Position numbers and translations under genes: made by a program. Shown here in pieces: positions 12,274 through 25,194 of a stretch of DNA of 64,000 nt. Each line of letters starts with the position of its first letter. Position 1 is the stretch's first letter. Location: assembly GCA_024336345.1 (NCBI GenBank), contig JANFOG010000008.1, forward strand, positions 2,294,001 through 2,358,000, written 5' to 3'. The DNA comes from Mariannaea sp. PMI_226. Taxonomy: Eukaryota; Ascomycota; Sordariomycetes; Hypocreales; Nectriaceae. A model generated the notes under the pieces. The model was not told the origin of the DNA, ran no database searches, and was given only the letters and a program-made list of their open reading frames with translations.

Positions 12274-14199
12274 ATATATATATAATCCCTTTATTAAATA
12301 TATATACTAATTTAATTTATATAGACTAATATCTTAAAATATTAAGAAACTAATAATATTAGATTTCTTATATTAAGTTTATTAGCTAGGCGATCTTTAG
12401 CTATTCTGGCTACTTCTAGGGCTATAGAAAGTATATTTTCTTTTAGTAATAATATAATTACTAAATGTAGAAATAGCCTTTATTTAGAAGTAGTTAAGTA
12501 GCTTATTTTATTAAAAAGCTAGAATTTTAGTAATTTAGATAAATTAGAAGAGAAGTCATTTTCAGAAGATAAATTAAAAGAATAAGCTTATTTATTTTAT
12601 TTTATAATTAATATAATATTATTTCCTAATTGGGAAGCTGTAGTTACTATAAACTACAGTGTAGTAATTAGGGTTGTGATTTTAGTTAGTAAGTTTTTAA
12701 TAGGTATCTTTTGAGGTAAAAAGATAAAAACTTAGTTCTTTATTTATCTATTAACTATATATAGGGATAAGTTCCTCTACTCAATTAGCAATTATCTTAT
12801 TGTTAAACTATTTAATAAGCGCTATATAATATGCTATATAATATGCCATAACTTATCTAGTAGTATTTAATAGAAATGCCTTATTATAAATTTAATTATT
12901 TAGATATTGCGGTGTTTTCTTTAGATAATAAGCAATAATATAATAAAGGAAAGTAAATAAGTATTTATAATAAAAGAAATTAAATAAGTATCTATATAAT
13001 AAAGGAAATAAGTATAGTATGGCATTTTGTAATATTTATTATATTATTATTAATTGATTGTAATTTGCATTATGCTTATTATTATAATTTATATTATAAT
13101 TACCATTAACTTATATTTAGGATTTCCCTCTATTATTCTTATTATTATTCTTATTATTATTCTTATTATCTTTATTTAATATTTTAACTAAATCTATATT
13201 ATATTCTTCCTTAATTAGCTCTTCCTCAATTATATTTGCCTTTTGCTTTTTTAATTGTTTATATATTAAGACTTATATTAATATTTATAATAGTTGGATT
13301 TTGAATATTTATGCCTAAAGGGTCTGGTTTATTATCTATTGAGTTAATATTTATACTAAAGGTAATTAGATTATTATTTATTAAATTATTCTAAATAGAG
13401 ATAATTGAAATAAGTTAGTAATTAATTATTAGGGTATTTTAAATATTAATGTATTTATTATGGTGAGTATTATAGTGATTTTGTCTATATATTGCTTCAA
13501 AATAATTATCTATATTCCTATTTAATTTATAAGGCCCTTTAATTACTTTATTATATTTTATAACTCTTATTTTACTTTTTGGATTTTTATATTTATATTT
13601 TTATAATATATATATAGCTTGTATTAACTTTAGCCTATTAGTAATAAAGGTATGTTTCTTTATAAAAAAAATGTTAGTACTTATAGTATTATTTTTTTAT
13701 TATCTTATCTTAGGTATATATATTAAGCTTTTTGATTTTTATAATATATTGATCTTTTCCTTTAAAGAAGAGTTTAGGCTCTTTAATCTTTTTATAATAG
13801 TTATTTTATTATATTTTTATGTTAATAATATATAGATCTTTTTAGCCCATTTTATAAGCCCTTAATTAATATAATAGTTATAAAGAAATCCTTAGTTTTA
13901 TTTATTTAAAACTTAAATATTGTTATTATTAATTTAATTAAGGATTTTATCTTTAATTTCTTCTTAATGTTATTAGAGTGGGTCCTTTAGAAAATTAAAA
14001 AGATTTCCCACCTTTATTATAACATCTTCTCTTATAATCACTATTTCTTTATTTAAAAACTCTATTTATTTTATTCTTATTATTATCTAAAATTAAATTT
14101 AGCCTATTTTTAATATATTCTTTAATAATATTTCTATATTTTAATAATATCTTAATAAGTTCTTTTTAATTATAATTAATAGCAAATTAGCCTTTAGCT

Positions 14200-16690
14200 T
14201 ATTATTATTATAAACAATAAGTTTATATTAATCTTTAGTAATATTAAATACTATTCTATTAACTTATTTTAAAGAGGTTTTAATAATAGAAAGCCCTTAA
14301 AGCTTTTTAATTATTAATATAAATATTTCAATATTCTTAATATTAATAAAGAATTTGCTTTTATATTATAGTTAAATAAGGATTGCTAATTCTATATATT
14401 TATATATTTAAAGGCTTTTAATAATTTTATTAGCTTTATTTATATTATTAAAATTTAGCTTATATATATTAGCAGCAGCTTAAAAGGCAAGGAACCTATA
14501 AGCAAGCAATATATATAGCTTACTAATAGCCTTCTAACTTATAAAATAATAAACTGTCTTTATTTATATAGCTTTATAGCCTTCTTAATAGAAAAGACTT
14601 TCTGCCTTTTAGACTTTAGAGTAAATAAATATATTTATAATAATAATAATAAGATTTTAATATTTATTTTCATTTAAGCCTAAATCTTTAATTAAATATA
14701 TTATTATATTTTATATAAGCTTTTTAATTTTATTTTAAGATAGCTTATTAACCTTTTTAATAGGAAAATTGGTAATTATTATATTATTTACCTTAAGATT
14801 ATAATCTAAATTTATCTCTTCTCCTATTAATAATAGCACTATTAATGGTCTAGCAGTTGCGGCTATTATATATAATATTTTAATATTTGTTGCTATTAAT
14901 AGCTTAATATTTAGTGTTTTTAGTTTTAATACTACCATTTATATTAATCTTCTGTAAAATATATTATCTAAAACAATAAGGGAAGATTGCATAATAGTTA
15001 ATTTAAAAACAAATAAGAAATTATTAAGGAATAATAAATGAAAATAAAATAAAAAAAATAGAAGATAAAGAAAATTATTAATATATAGTGAGGGTTATAT
15101 ATAAATAAGGAAAGTTATATTTAAATATTATAATATAATAGAGGATGTTTAAATATTATAATATAATAGAGGATGAATTAAGAATTATAAATGGAATTTT
15201 AAAATTTTATATATTTATTTATATTTTATTAGGGTGTGCATTTATTATATTATTAATTTTGCCTTTAATTATTTATTAGATAGTTAGGCAGCAGTTTATA
15301 TTTATTTTAGTTATTTTATATCCTTTTGCAAATAATTATCCCAAATCTTAATATTATAATTATATTCTTTAAGATATTAATTTCTTTCTACCTTAATGAA
15401 TTTTCACTTTAGGTTTTAGGTTAATTTATCCTTTATTAGTTATGGTTAATTCCTCCTATATTATCTATTTATTTAATAATGGGTTTTTTATTTTAAATTC
15501 CTAGACTAGATTTAGTAATATTAAAACAAATTCCTGCCTTTTAATCTAACTATTATCTTCCACTTTATAGCCTTTTTATCTTATTATATATCCAATTTAT
15601 AGATATCTTTCTCTTTTTAACTTTTGATACTTAATTATTTTCTCAATTTTATATATATTTTTATTAGCCTCTATTTAAATAGGTCCTAATGGCTTAAAGA
15701 TCTATTTAAATAAGTCTGCTCCTAATATAGTAAATAGCTAAATAATTATTACCATATTATATATTTACCAATCTATAGGCAACTTTAGCTTATATACTAA
15801 TAGTATAATCTGTTTAATAATTATAAATAGTCCTACTCTCTATTAGGACTATTTTTAAAGTGGTTTTTCTAATAGGTTATAACCTCTATATAGATAAAGG
15901 TAGACCTAATTACCTAATTTAAAAATATATTATTTATACTTTCTATTATATTATCTTTTTATTTCTATAGCTATAAAGTCTAATATATATTCTACCTTTA
16001 TTATATATAATCTTTATATAATATTTAGGGCATTTTAGTCTATTTTTTAATCTTTAATTAATAGCTTTAGAATGCTTTTTAGCTTAAAGTCTATTAAAAG
16101 TTTATTTAGTAACCCTCTAATTAATATACTTAAAGTATTATTTAAATAGAATTAAAGAATTAGCAAAATTACATTCTATAATATATTTAATATTAATATA
16201 TAATACCAAATTATAATTTCTATAATCTAATTCTTTTTTTTATTAATACTATTTATTTGAAAATAGTATATAATACTTATACTAAACTTTATTTTAAAAG
16301 AAATAAAGACATTTTTCTAGACTTTCAATATAAATTTTAAATCTTTATTATTAATAATCTTTATAAATATTCCCCAATTATAAAAAAGGAGGTTTTTTAA
16401 TAGTAATTTTACTTATTCTTTTGCACTTTATTTAATATAGCCTAAGATTAATATTATCTTCCTTATCTATTTATAATTTATTATTAATAAATAATCAAAA
16501 GTTATTTATTTATCCTTAAGTCTTTAAAATAATTCTTTTATTAATATTATTAATATTATAATAATAAAATTTATAATAATTATATAATAAAATATTAATA
16601 ATAATAAAATTAGCTAAGCTTTTTTAAATTTCGGTTATCTATTTATTAGATTCTTAAGATAAATTAGGCAAAATCTTATTTAATTTTTAA
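14200..16690. repeat. Copy B of the retroelement backbone
   Basis: Collinear with 1-2691 (minus its 732-934 MITE). It keeps slightly more G+C than copy A, for example at 14900-15000 and 15400-15700, so it is the less mutated copy. No motif of a known protein survives in the frames I read. Confidence 0.6.
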
Positions 16691-19600
16691 TATTCCTAAT
16701 TATATAATAAAAAAACATTTCTCTTAATTATTTTATTATTTATTATAATTCTATATAAAAGCTTTTATTATATATTATATATATTAAGTTTAGAATCTAG
16801 CTTTTAAATATATATATTCTCCTTATATTATTTCTTTTAAATTAATATAGAATTCTATCCTTAAAACTAAATAGTATTTTAATTTTCAAATTCTTAATTC
16901 CCTAGAGTTATTTAATTATTTTTGCTATTTTTATATTAGCTTTATATTTATTAATAATTTTAAATTTTTATTTATTATTTAAATAGATAATATATTTAGC
17001 AATTATAAAATTAATAATTTAGATTTTATTTAGCTTATTTTTTCTTTTATTTTATAATAAATTATTATCTATTTATAATAATCTTAATAATATATTTAAA
17101 ACCAAATTTATCCTTTTTAAAATATATACAATATTTAGTTAATATTAATTTAAATATATTAGGGCATTTATTAATTTATAATTTATTTTAATAATATTTA
17201 TCATAAATATTATAATATAATTTATAATATAATTTATAATATTTCTTATATAATCTATTAATATTATAATAAGCTATTATAATAGTTTTAATAAAACCCT
17301 AATATATTAATAAGCTTATATTAAATATACTACTTTTAATTTTATAATTCCTAATTTCTTCTTGGCTGCAAAAAGCAATTAACTTAAGAATAAAATAGGC
17401 TAGACTTTATTAATTAGGATTTTTATTCTATCTTATTAATTATCTTTTAAATAAAAAATAAACAATCCCATTCCTTATCTATTTATATTTAATTTATAAA
17501 ATAAAGATCTTTCTAGCTTATAATAATAAAGATATATTTTTCTTATTAAATATTAAATAATTCCTTTAATAATATAATTTTCCTTTATTTTAGTAATTTG
17601 ACTTTTATTTAGAAAAAAAATATAAATTATTATAAGAATATTATTATATTAGTATATATTTTAAAAGTTCTTAATAATATTAATATTTCTAACTTTATTA
17701 ATATCTTAATTTAATTTAAAATTATATTTAATTTTAATATATTTATTTAAAGTTTAAATAATTTTACTAAACGATATTTTATAAATAACTTCTATAAAGA
17801 TAAGGTAAGCTAAGATTTTTAAAGAGTTAAAATATTTATATAAAATATATATAATATTCTTTAAATATATTATTAAAAATTATTATATTATTAATATATA
17901 CTTTTGCAAATTTTCTAAATAATTATAAATATTAATTTATAAAATATTAAATAAAGGAAGGGCTATTTTTAAAATCTATAAGTATTATATATAATATTTT
18001 TATTCCTTTTGGGCTAATCATTATTATTTAATTTTAATATTTTATTTTACTAAAAGGTTAAATAAAAAAGGCTAATATATTAATTATTATAATGAATTTC
18101 TTCTTTTTAATTTATATAATAATTTTCTTTTAAAATAATATTAAATAATTATTTAATATTATTATTTTATTAAATAGTTATAAATTTATAATAACTCTTC
18201 CTTTTTTCTTATTATCTATTTGATATAATATTATAAAGATTGAGTATTTAAATAATATAAACTTTCTTATTTAATTTATTTTTCCTTATGTATATAGGTT
18301 ATTATACTTTTTATTTAAAAACTTACAATCTTCTATACCTAATAAATATAATTATATTATAAACTTCTGGTTTTACTAACTATTAACTAAATTAATATAT
18401 ATTTTAGTTCTTTTTATATAAAGATCATTCCTATTTTTCTTAAATATTAAATAATTTAATAACTTTAATAAATACCTTAGTCTATATTTTGCTTTTAATA
18501 TATATATTTATTTTATTATTTATTTTAACTTTTGATATATCTATTAGCTTTATAATATCTAGTTTTATACTATATTTTCTACTTTTTTATATAATTAATT
18601 CTTTAAATATTTTATTAATTTATTTATTATAAGCTTATAATATTATTTTTATATTATTAATTTATTTATTATAAGCTCATAATATTATTTTTATATTATT
18701 AATTATTTTCAATTCCCTATTATTAATTACTCTATTTAATATTATAAATATTATTATTATATTATTTTATAATATATAATTTATATTTTTATATTATAAT
18801 TTATAATATATTTTAGTTTTTATGTATATTTCAATTCTTATAATATAGGTAATTTATTTATTATAATAATAAAGCTTTTATGTTTTATAATACTTAATAT
18901 ATTTAGGTTTATTAAATAATTTAAAATATTATCTATATTTAAAGAGAATTAATATATATAAATATTTTTATATTATCCTTATATAATAAGGCTTTATATT
19001 TTATAAATATTAAATTTATTATCTTTAGAAAGATAATTATAATTTATATTATTATTATTCTTTTTTTAATTAATGCTTTTTTTAATTAATGCTTTTTTTA
19101 TTATAAATATTATTAATATCTTTATTTTATAATATTTAGTAATTTTCAATATAGATTATAATATAAAGATGTTCCCATTATATATATTAAAAAATAGCAT
19201 TTTAATTAATATATTAAAAGATATAATATTAATAATCTATATTTTAATTATAAAATATCCCTTTATAATAATATAATAGACTTTTCCCTTAATATACAAA
19301 TTTAATCTTACTTTATTATTAATTTTTATTTTTTTTATTTAAATTATTATGCTTAATTAAATTATTTTTTATTTAATATTTAGTATATAGTATATTCATT
19401 TTAAGCTAGTGCCTTTTAATAAATGCTATCAAGTAATTTATATTAATAATAACCTTTTAAAAAATGGATTTTACTTTAAAATTAATAATTATTTTTATAT
19501 ATAAATATTATTTTAGATAATTATTTTATACTTTATATTTATAAACTTTAATTATTCAATCTTCTTAAAATATTAAATATATATTTTATATTTATATTAA

Positions 19601-22260
19601 TTTATCTATATTTTATTTATTATCTAAAGAATTATTAATAATTAGTTTGGCTTTATAATAGAATATATTTATATATTTTTTATATAGATATTTAGTTTAA
19701 TTATATATATTTATTATTATATATTATATTATTATATTTTAGGTTTGAAATTATTAATTATATTTTTAATATTATTTTCTACAATCCTTATTAATTATAT
19801 TATTAATTAGGCTTATGGTTATAAATAAATTGGATTTAGTATATTGAGAAGATAGTATTTTTAATATAATCTTATTAATTAATTTTTAAATTATTAGGTA
19901 GGCAGAATTGGGAGATTTATAAGCTATTTTTAGGGAATTTTCCTTTTTACTTTTATATTTTTTAATAATTTAATATCTATCTATTTATAATTCCCTCTTG
20001 AATTTTCATAACCTTTCTCCCTTTCATATTAAGATTAATCCTTTATTTATAAAATATATATTTTATTAAGGTGCTTATTGCCTATATCTATTTTATTATA
20101 AAAAATAATTTTGATTATAAAATCAGCCTTAGCCTCTTTATCTTTAAGACCTATCTTTATATTATTTTTTATTATTTTTATATTAAGCATTATTCTTATA
20201 TTAATCCTTATTATTATAAGAGTAATAATCATTATATTAAAAGTTTTATAGATAATTATCTTTTAGTTAGGAGTTAAATTATATTTATCTATCTATCCTT
20301 TAAATACCTCAATAATAAGGTAGGTTATTATATATATTATTATATTATAGTCTTTAGTTATTATCTTAAGGGCCTGCTTAATTTTGATTTTAAAATCCTA
20401 ATTTATTGCCCTATTGTTATAAATATTATATATATTCTTTATTTATCTTATTATATTTTAGATTATTATTAGCTTTATTATAATATTTAAAGAGCTTCTA
20501 TAGCTTTTTTATTTAAAAGCCGGTTGTTTATAAAAATATAAATATTTTATAAAATTTTTATTCTTTATTATAATATTCTTAGCTTTTTACTTTTCTTAAA
20601 TATAATCTAAATATTTTTTAATAATTATATTTTCTTTTAGCTTAATTATTATTTCTTAAATAGATTTAGCAATTTTATTATAAATTATATTTTATAATTA
20701 TATTTAAAATATAAAATCGATTATCTTAGTAATTTTAATTAAATACATTGCTTATTTTTTAATATTTTAATTTATTAGGATATCTTTCTTAATATATTAT
20801 ATTATCTTAAGTTTCCTTATTATTTTAATTAAATTAATATAGAACTTTATTTATAATATATATATTTAACTTTAAATATTTTTCTTAATTATATTTCTTT
20901 TTTCCTAAAATAGAATATTTATTTATTAGGTTTAGGCTTTTTTTTAATTATTATATTATATTAAATTAAATTTATTTTTCCTTATCCCTATTAATAATAT
21001 TATTATAAATTAATTTAATAAATAAATCAATATTTTATTAATAAATATCTTTATTTATTTAGCTAAAATTATCTTTTTTATAAAAGATATTTAAATTTAA
21101 ATAAAAGAAACTTAATTATAATATTTTCTAAATATCTCTTTATTAAAAATTAATTCCCACTTTAATGATTTTACTTTATTATAATAAACCTTTGAATAAT
21201 GATTAGAATTGGGTATTTGATAATAATAGGGCTAGGGTTGCTATTAGGGCTGGTGGAACTTCCTATTGTGGTTTGCTATCTTCTTGCTCTTTTGCTAGTA
21301 TATTTACCTCTATTATAGTAGGTAATAGGATTATAGGGCAAAGTAGATTTAGCAGTCCTAGAGATAGCATTTATATTCTAATATTATAATCTAATAAATG
21401 TAGGTATATTTATATTTATCTCTTTATAATTTAAGTCTTTATATATTAATAAATTATTATTAGTATTTAAAAAGGAAGTTAAATTATTAATTAAGGAAAT
21501 TAATATAATTATAACTAAGAACTTTATATTATTTATTAAGTAAATTAAGTTCCTATTTATAATATTTATTAAGATTATTAAGAATCTTATTACAAGGAAA
21601 ATACGGCTCCTATTAATATAATTTATTAAAATAATTATTAAGAACCTTATTAATATAATTATTAAAAATCTTATTTTTATAGACTTTTATATAAAAGTGC
21701 TTATAAGTTATAAATTGCTATATAAGTTAAATGGCTTAATATTTATAAATTAGGTCTAGCTTAATAAACTTAGAATTAATAAGGTAACTATAAATCTTTT
21801 TATCTAAAATATAGGTAGACATTTAGGTAATATAAGTATTCTTAATAATAATAAAATAATATATTATAGATCTCTCTATTAATATATTAATAATATAATT
21901 ATATAATAAGTATTAAGCTAATTTAAATTAATTTATTCTTTATCTATTATTACTAAAAGGATTTTATTAAAGTCTAATAGCTTAAAGAAATTTATAATCT
22001 TTATATAATTAAAAAGTAATTTTTAATATATATTATAAGATTATTTATTAGAATTTATAATTCCTTCTTTATAACAGGGGGAATATTAAATCAATTAGTT
22101 TAGTTATAAAAATCTAAAAAGTAAAATCTAAATAAATAAAATTGCAAAAAAAAATAAGGTATTTAACTAAAATATTAAATAAGAATATATTAATAAAGTT
22201 AATATAATAAGTAATGGAATAATTAATAATATAATAGATAATTATAATATATAATTTAAT
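16691..22260. repeat. A+T-rich interior without genes
   Basis: No gene found on either strand. The only open frames near 20 kb are short, overlap each other on opposite strands and consist of Ile/Lys/Asn/Tyr codons. Probably the rest of the RIP-mutated retroelement interior. Short local direct repeats occur near 18620-18690 (taagctataatattatttttatatt). Confidence 0.4.
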
Positions 22261-22649
22261 AAATACAATTATTATTAATTTAATAAACTATTTTTAAAAT
22301 AAAAAGATAAAAGCTTGGTTTTTTATTTATCTATTAGCTATATATAGGGATGAATTCTTTTATCTAATTAGTAATTATCTTGTTATTAAATTATCTAATA
22401 AGTACTATATAATAAGCTATATAATATACTATAACTTATCTAGTGGAATTTAATAAAAATACCTTATTAATTATAAACTCTATATTAAATTTAATTTTTA
22501 TATATAACTATTAATATTTAATTTTATATATTTCATTATTTATAATTATATAATTTATTTTTTATTTTTATAATAGAATTAATAATTATTAAAATATATT
22601 AATAAAAAATTATAAATTTAAATTTTATTTAAATATTAAAAAGATATTA

Positions 22650-23890
22650 AAATTAAACTAATTTATATTATATTATATTTAATTATTTAAATAAAAAATT
22701 AGTATAATCTTTATATTTAATAAAAATAAAAAATAAAAATAAAAAATATAAAAAAAATATATAATTTATATTATTATTATTAAACTTTAAATTAAAACTT
22801 CTTTTTTCATTTTTTTAAATTTATTATATATTAAATACAAATATAATAATAACCTTTAAAATAAGGTTATATAAATTTAATTTTAAAATTTAATTAAAAA
22901 CTTTAAAAATATTTTAAATATAAATTTAAGACTCTTTTTAAACCAATTAATTATTAAAGCTAAAAACTCTATTTTCTAAATATTTATTTAAAATATTATT
23001 TATTATATAATTAATTAATAATTATCACTTAATTAATATCTAAATTATATAATAAACTAAGTTCTTATATATAATATTTTTTATAAGTAAAATATTAATA
23101 TATAATATAATATTAAATATATATATATATATAAATTTATTTAAAAAAGGTATTTTTTTATGTAAATTAAAAAATAATAAATCTTTTTTTTTTATATTTT
23201 TTAATTTTTACTTTTAAAAGCTATTAATTTTTATAAGTATATTTAATTAAACTTACTAATTATCTTAATTAAATAATAATTATTAATAATAATTAATACA
23301 TTATATTAAATTAATATATATAATATAATTTATTAATAAAGGTATTTATTTCTTTTTTTTAAAAATTAATTTTATTTAAAGATATAATATTATTTATATA
23401 ATTAAATAATTTTAATTTAAAAGAATTAATAAATAAAAATTTCTTTAATATTTTTTAAATAATAATATTTAATATATAATTAATATATTAAATAAATAAA
23501 TTAGATTCAAAATAATATATATATATATAAAGATATTTTAATATAGCTTTTAATTAATTTATTAAATTCTATTTAAATATTAAAATAAAAATATTAATTT
23601 ATTAATTAATTTATTAATTAATTTACAATGAGGATATATATAAGCTAATATAATATTTAAATAAGTATTTTAATTATTTATAATTTAAATATTAAAAGAT
23701 AAGAAAATAAATTTAGTATTTTACTATTTTCTAAAAGGTCTAAATTTAGCTTTTTCAAGCTATTTTTATAAATAAATTATAAGATAGTTTTAATCTTTTA
23801 TTTATTTATAATAAGTATTTTTCTATATTAAACTAGTTAATATTATATAAATAATAAATATAAAGAAAGAAATATATTATTATATCTTAA
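22650..23890 (-). pseudogene. Third hAT transposase remnant, severely mutated
   Basis: Collinear at the DNA level with about 4050-5430 of hAT#1. The segment after ttaaactttaaattaaaactt (22780) matches the 4130-4420 exon, 23330-23480 matches the RDNAANN exon region, and 23640-23850 matches the 5185-5410 exon including the aatctt..atttatttataataagtattttt end. Nearly all remaining C and G have become T and A. No terminal repeats were found, so it is an internal fragment. Confidence 0.65.
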
Positions 23891-24133
23891 TTAGCCTTAA
23901 ATTATCTATATATAATGTTATAAATTTCTCATTAATTAATAATAAGTTATAATTATAAATTATAATTTGAAAATAAAAACCTAATAAAATATATTTATAT
24001 TTAGTTTTAAATATTTATAAATTTAAAATTAGAATTAATATATAAACTCTATTTATTTCTCTAAATAATCTACTTAATTATTTAATTATAATTATAATTT
24101 TTTTATTATAATTTATTTATATAATACTAAATA

Positions 24134-24759
24134 CAGGGTTGTGAATTAGTTACTACACTTGTAGTTTTAGTAACTAAGGTGTAGTTTTAGTCAATTTATA
24201 TACTGACTAAAACTACACTAATTAAACTACAAACTACAAGTGTAGTTTATAGTTTAGTCACTAGGCTAACTAAAACTACAATATAGTTATTAAAAACTAC
24301 ACTTTAGTAATTATAAAAACTATAAAAATATTAAATAGGAAATTAAATTCCCTATTTTAGTAATAATAAATTAAAATTAAAATATTAAGTATTTTAACCT
24401 AAAATAATAAATAATATATATAAATAACTATATATATAATAATATATATATATATATATATATTATTAAATATATATATTATATTAATATAAAAATATAT
24501 ATATATATTTATATATTTAAATTTATATATATTATTATATATATATATAATTTAATATGTAGTTTTTGTAGTTACTATATTTGTAGTTTTTAGTAATTAC
24601 AAACTATATGTAGTTTTTAAATAGGCTGACTAAAACTATAAGCTGTAGTTTTTAGTTATTAAAAACTACATATAGTTTCTAAATATAGTGATTAAAACTA
24701 AACTACAAATGTAGTTACCAAACTAAAACTACAAACTATAAACTAATTTCACAACCCTG
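24134..24759. mobile_element. hAT-type MITE, 626 bp
   Basis: Left end cagggttgtgaattagtt, right end aactaatttcacaaccctg. The A+T-rich centre is the reverse complement of the centre of the 10349-10971 MITE, so the two belong to one subfamily. The flanks (actaaata before, gttactaa after) do not form an 8-bp duplication. Confidence 0.75.
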
Positions 24760-25194
24760 GTTACTAACTAAAACTTTTAGTAATTTAGTAACTAATTACT
24801 AAAAACTTTAGTATTAGTCAAGCGACTTACTAACTAATTACTAAAAGAGAAAAATAAAAACTATTAAAATATAAGATTTTTTTATTAATATAAATATATA
24901 TATATAAAATTATATATATAATAATATATATTATATAAAAATATCAATATATAAAAGTATATATAAAGAATTATAATAATATTATTAATATTAGTAACTA
25001 AAAATATTAGTTAGTTACTAACTAATTACTAAAAGTTTTAGTATTAATCAAGCGACTTACTAACTAATTTACTTTTAGTAATTAGTTACTAATTAACTAA
25101 AAATATTTAGTTAGTATTAATCAAAGGAGTTACTAACTAATTACTAAAGGTTTTAGTATTTAGTTAGTAATTAGTAACTAATTTCACAACCCTG
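24760..25194. mobile_element. Second MITE-like unit with a different interior
   Basis: Follows directly on the previous MITE. Its interior uses the motifs ttactaactaattactaaaa and agtattaatcaagcgactt, in both orientations, and it ends gtaactaatttcacaaccctg. It lacks its own left terminus. The flank after it (caaagtta) matches neither the 8 bp before 24134 nor those before 24760. Confidence 0.6.

Larger units (their letters stand above)
8224..12585 (+). pseudogene. hAT transposase of hAT#2, broken
   Basis: Plus-strand homologue of the hAT#1 transposase. Coding blocks run from ATG at 8224 through about 8510, 8540-8670 (BED finger), 8725-8925, 9225-9443, 9500-9600, 9655-9915 (ITRDNTANNN), 9970-10113, 10170-10350 plus 10980-11095, 11385-11605, 11655-11850 and 12310-12585. 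Many more in-frame stops than in hAT#1, for example TAA at the CGA/CAA-type positions of the 9655-9915 block, plus a 623-bp MITE in one exon. The final block keeps the start of the dimerisation region, but its conserved Ala-Thr-Ser-Gly-Ala segment is degraded. Not functional. Confidence 0.75.
7065..12672 (+). mobile_element. Second hAT copy (hAT#2), inverted, nested and damaged
   Basis: Left end tagggttatgaattagtt (one base different from hAT#1), the same subterminal gtagtt repeats, the ttcctaattaggaa palindrome (7290-7303) and a plus-strand transposase homologous to hAT#1. It starts only 10 bp after the right end of hAT#1, in inverted orientation. Its right side is rearranged. A terminal block ending in cacaaccctg (12008-12273) lies inside the transposase region, and the block after the transposase (12604-12670) is cut short next to agggttgtgatttt. 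I see no matching 8-bp duplication. The exon 8 region is split by a MITE (10349-10971). Confidence 0.75.
12675..22490. mobile_element. Probable full-length LTR retroelement, heavily RIP-mutated
   Basis: Two stretches of about 210 bp, near 12690-12900 and 22270-22485, are direct repeats differing mainly by G/A and C/T. Both contain variants of aaaaagataaaa, tttatttatctatta, ctatatatagggat and taacttatctagt. They would be the LTRs of a 9.8-kb element. A short purine run followed by an A+T-rich stretch near 22075-22085 (acagggggaatatt) could be a polypurine tract. The interior has no open frame. 14200-16690 matches the start of the window. Exact LTR ends, superfamily and orientation could not be fixed. 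Confidence 0.45.

Noticed and set aside
20047..20277. Overlapping plus and minus frames of 61-68 codons in the A+T-rich block
   Set aside because: Only A+T-type codons, mutually overlapping, no motif. By-products of composition.
24134..25194. Treating the whole stretch as one transposon with one target duplication
   Set aside because: The outer 8-bp flanks (actaaata and caaagtta) do not match, so a single insertion event cannot be claimed.
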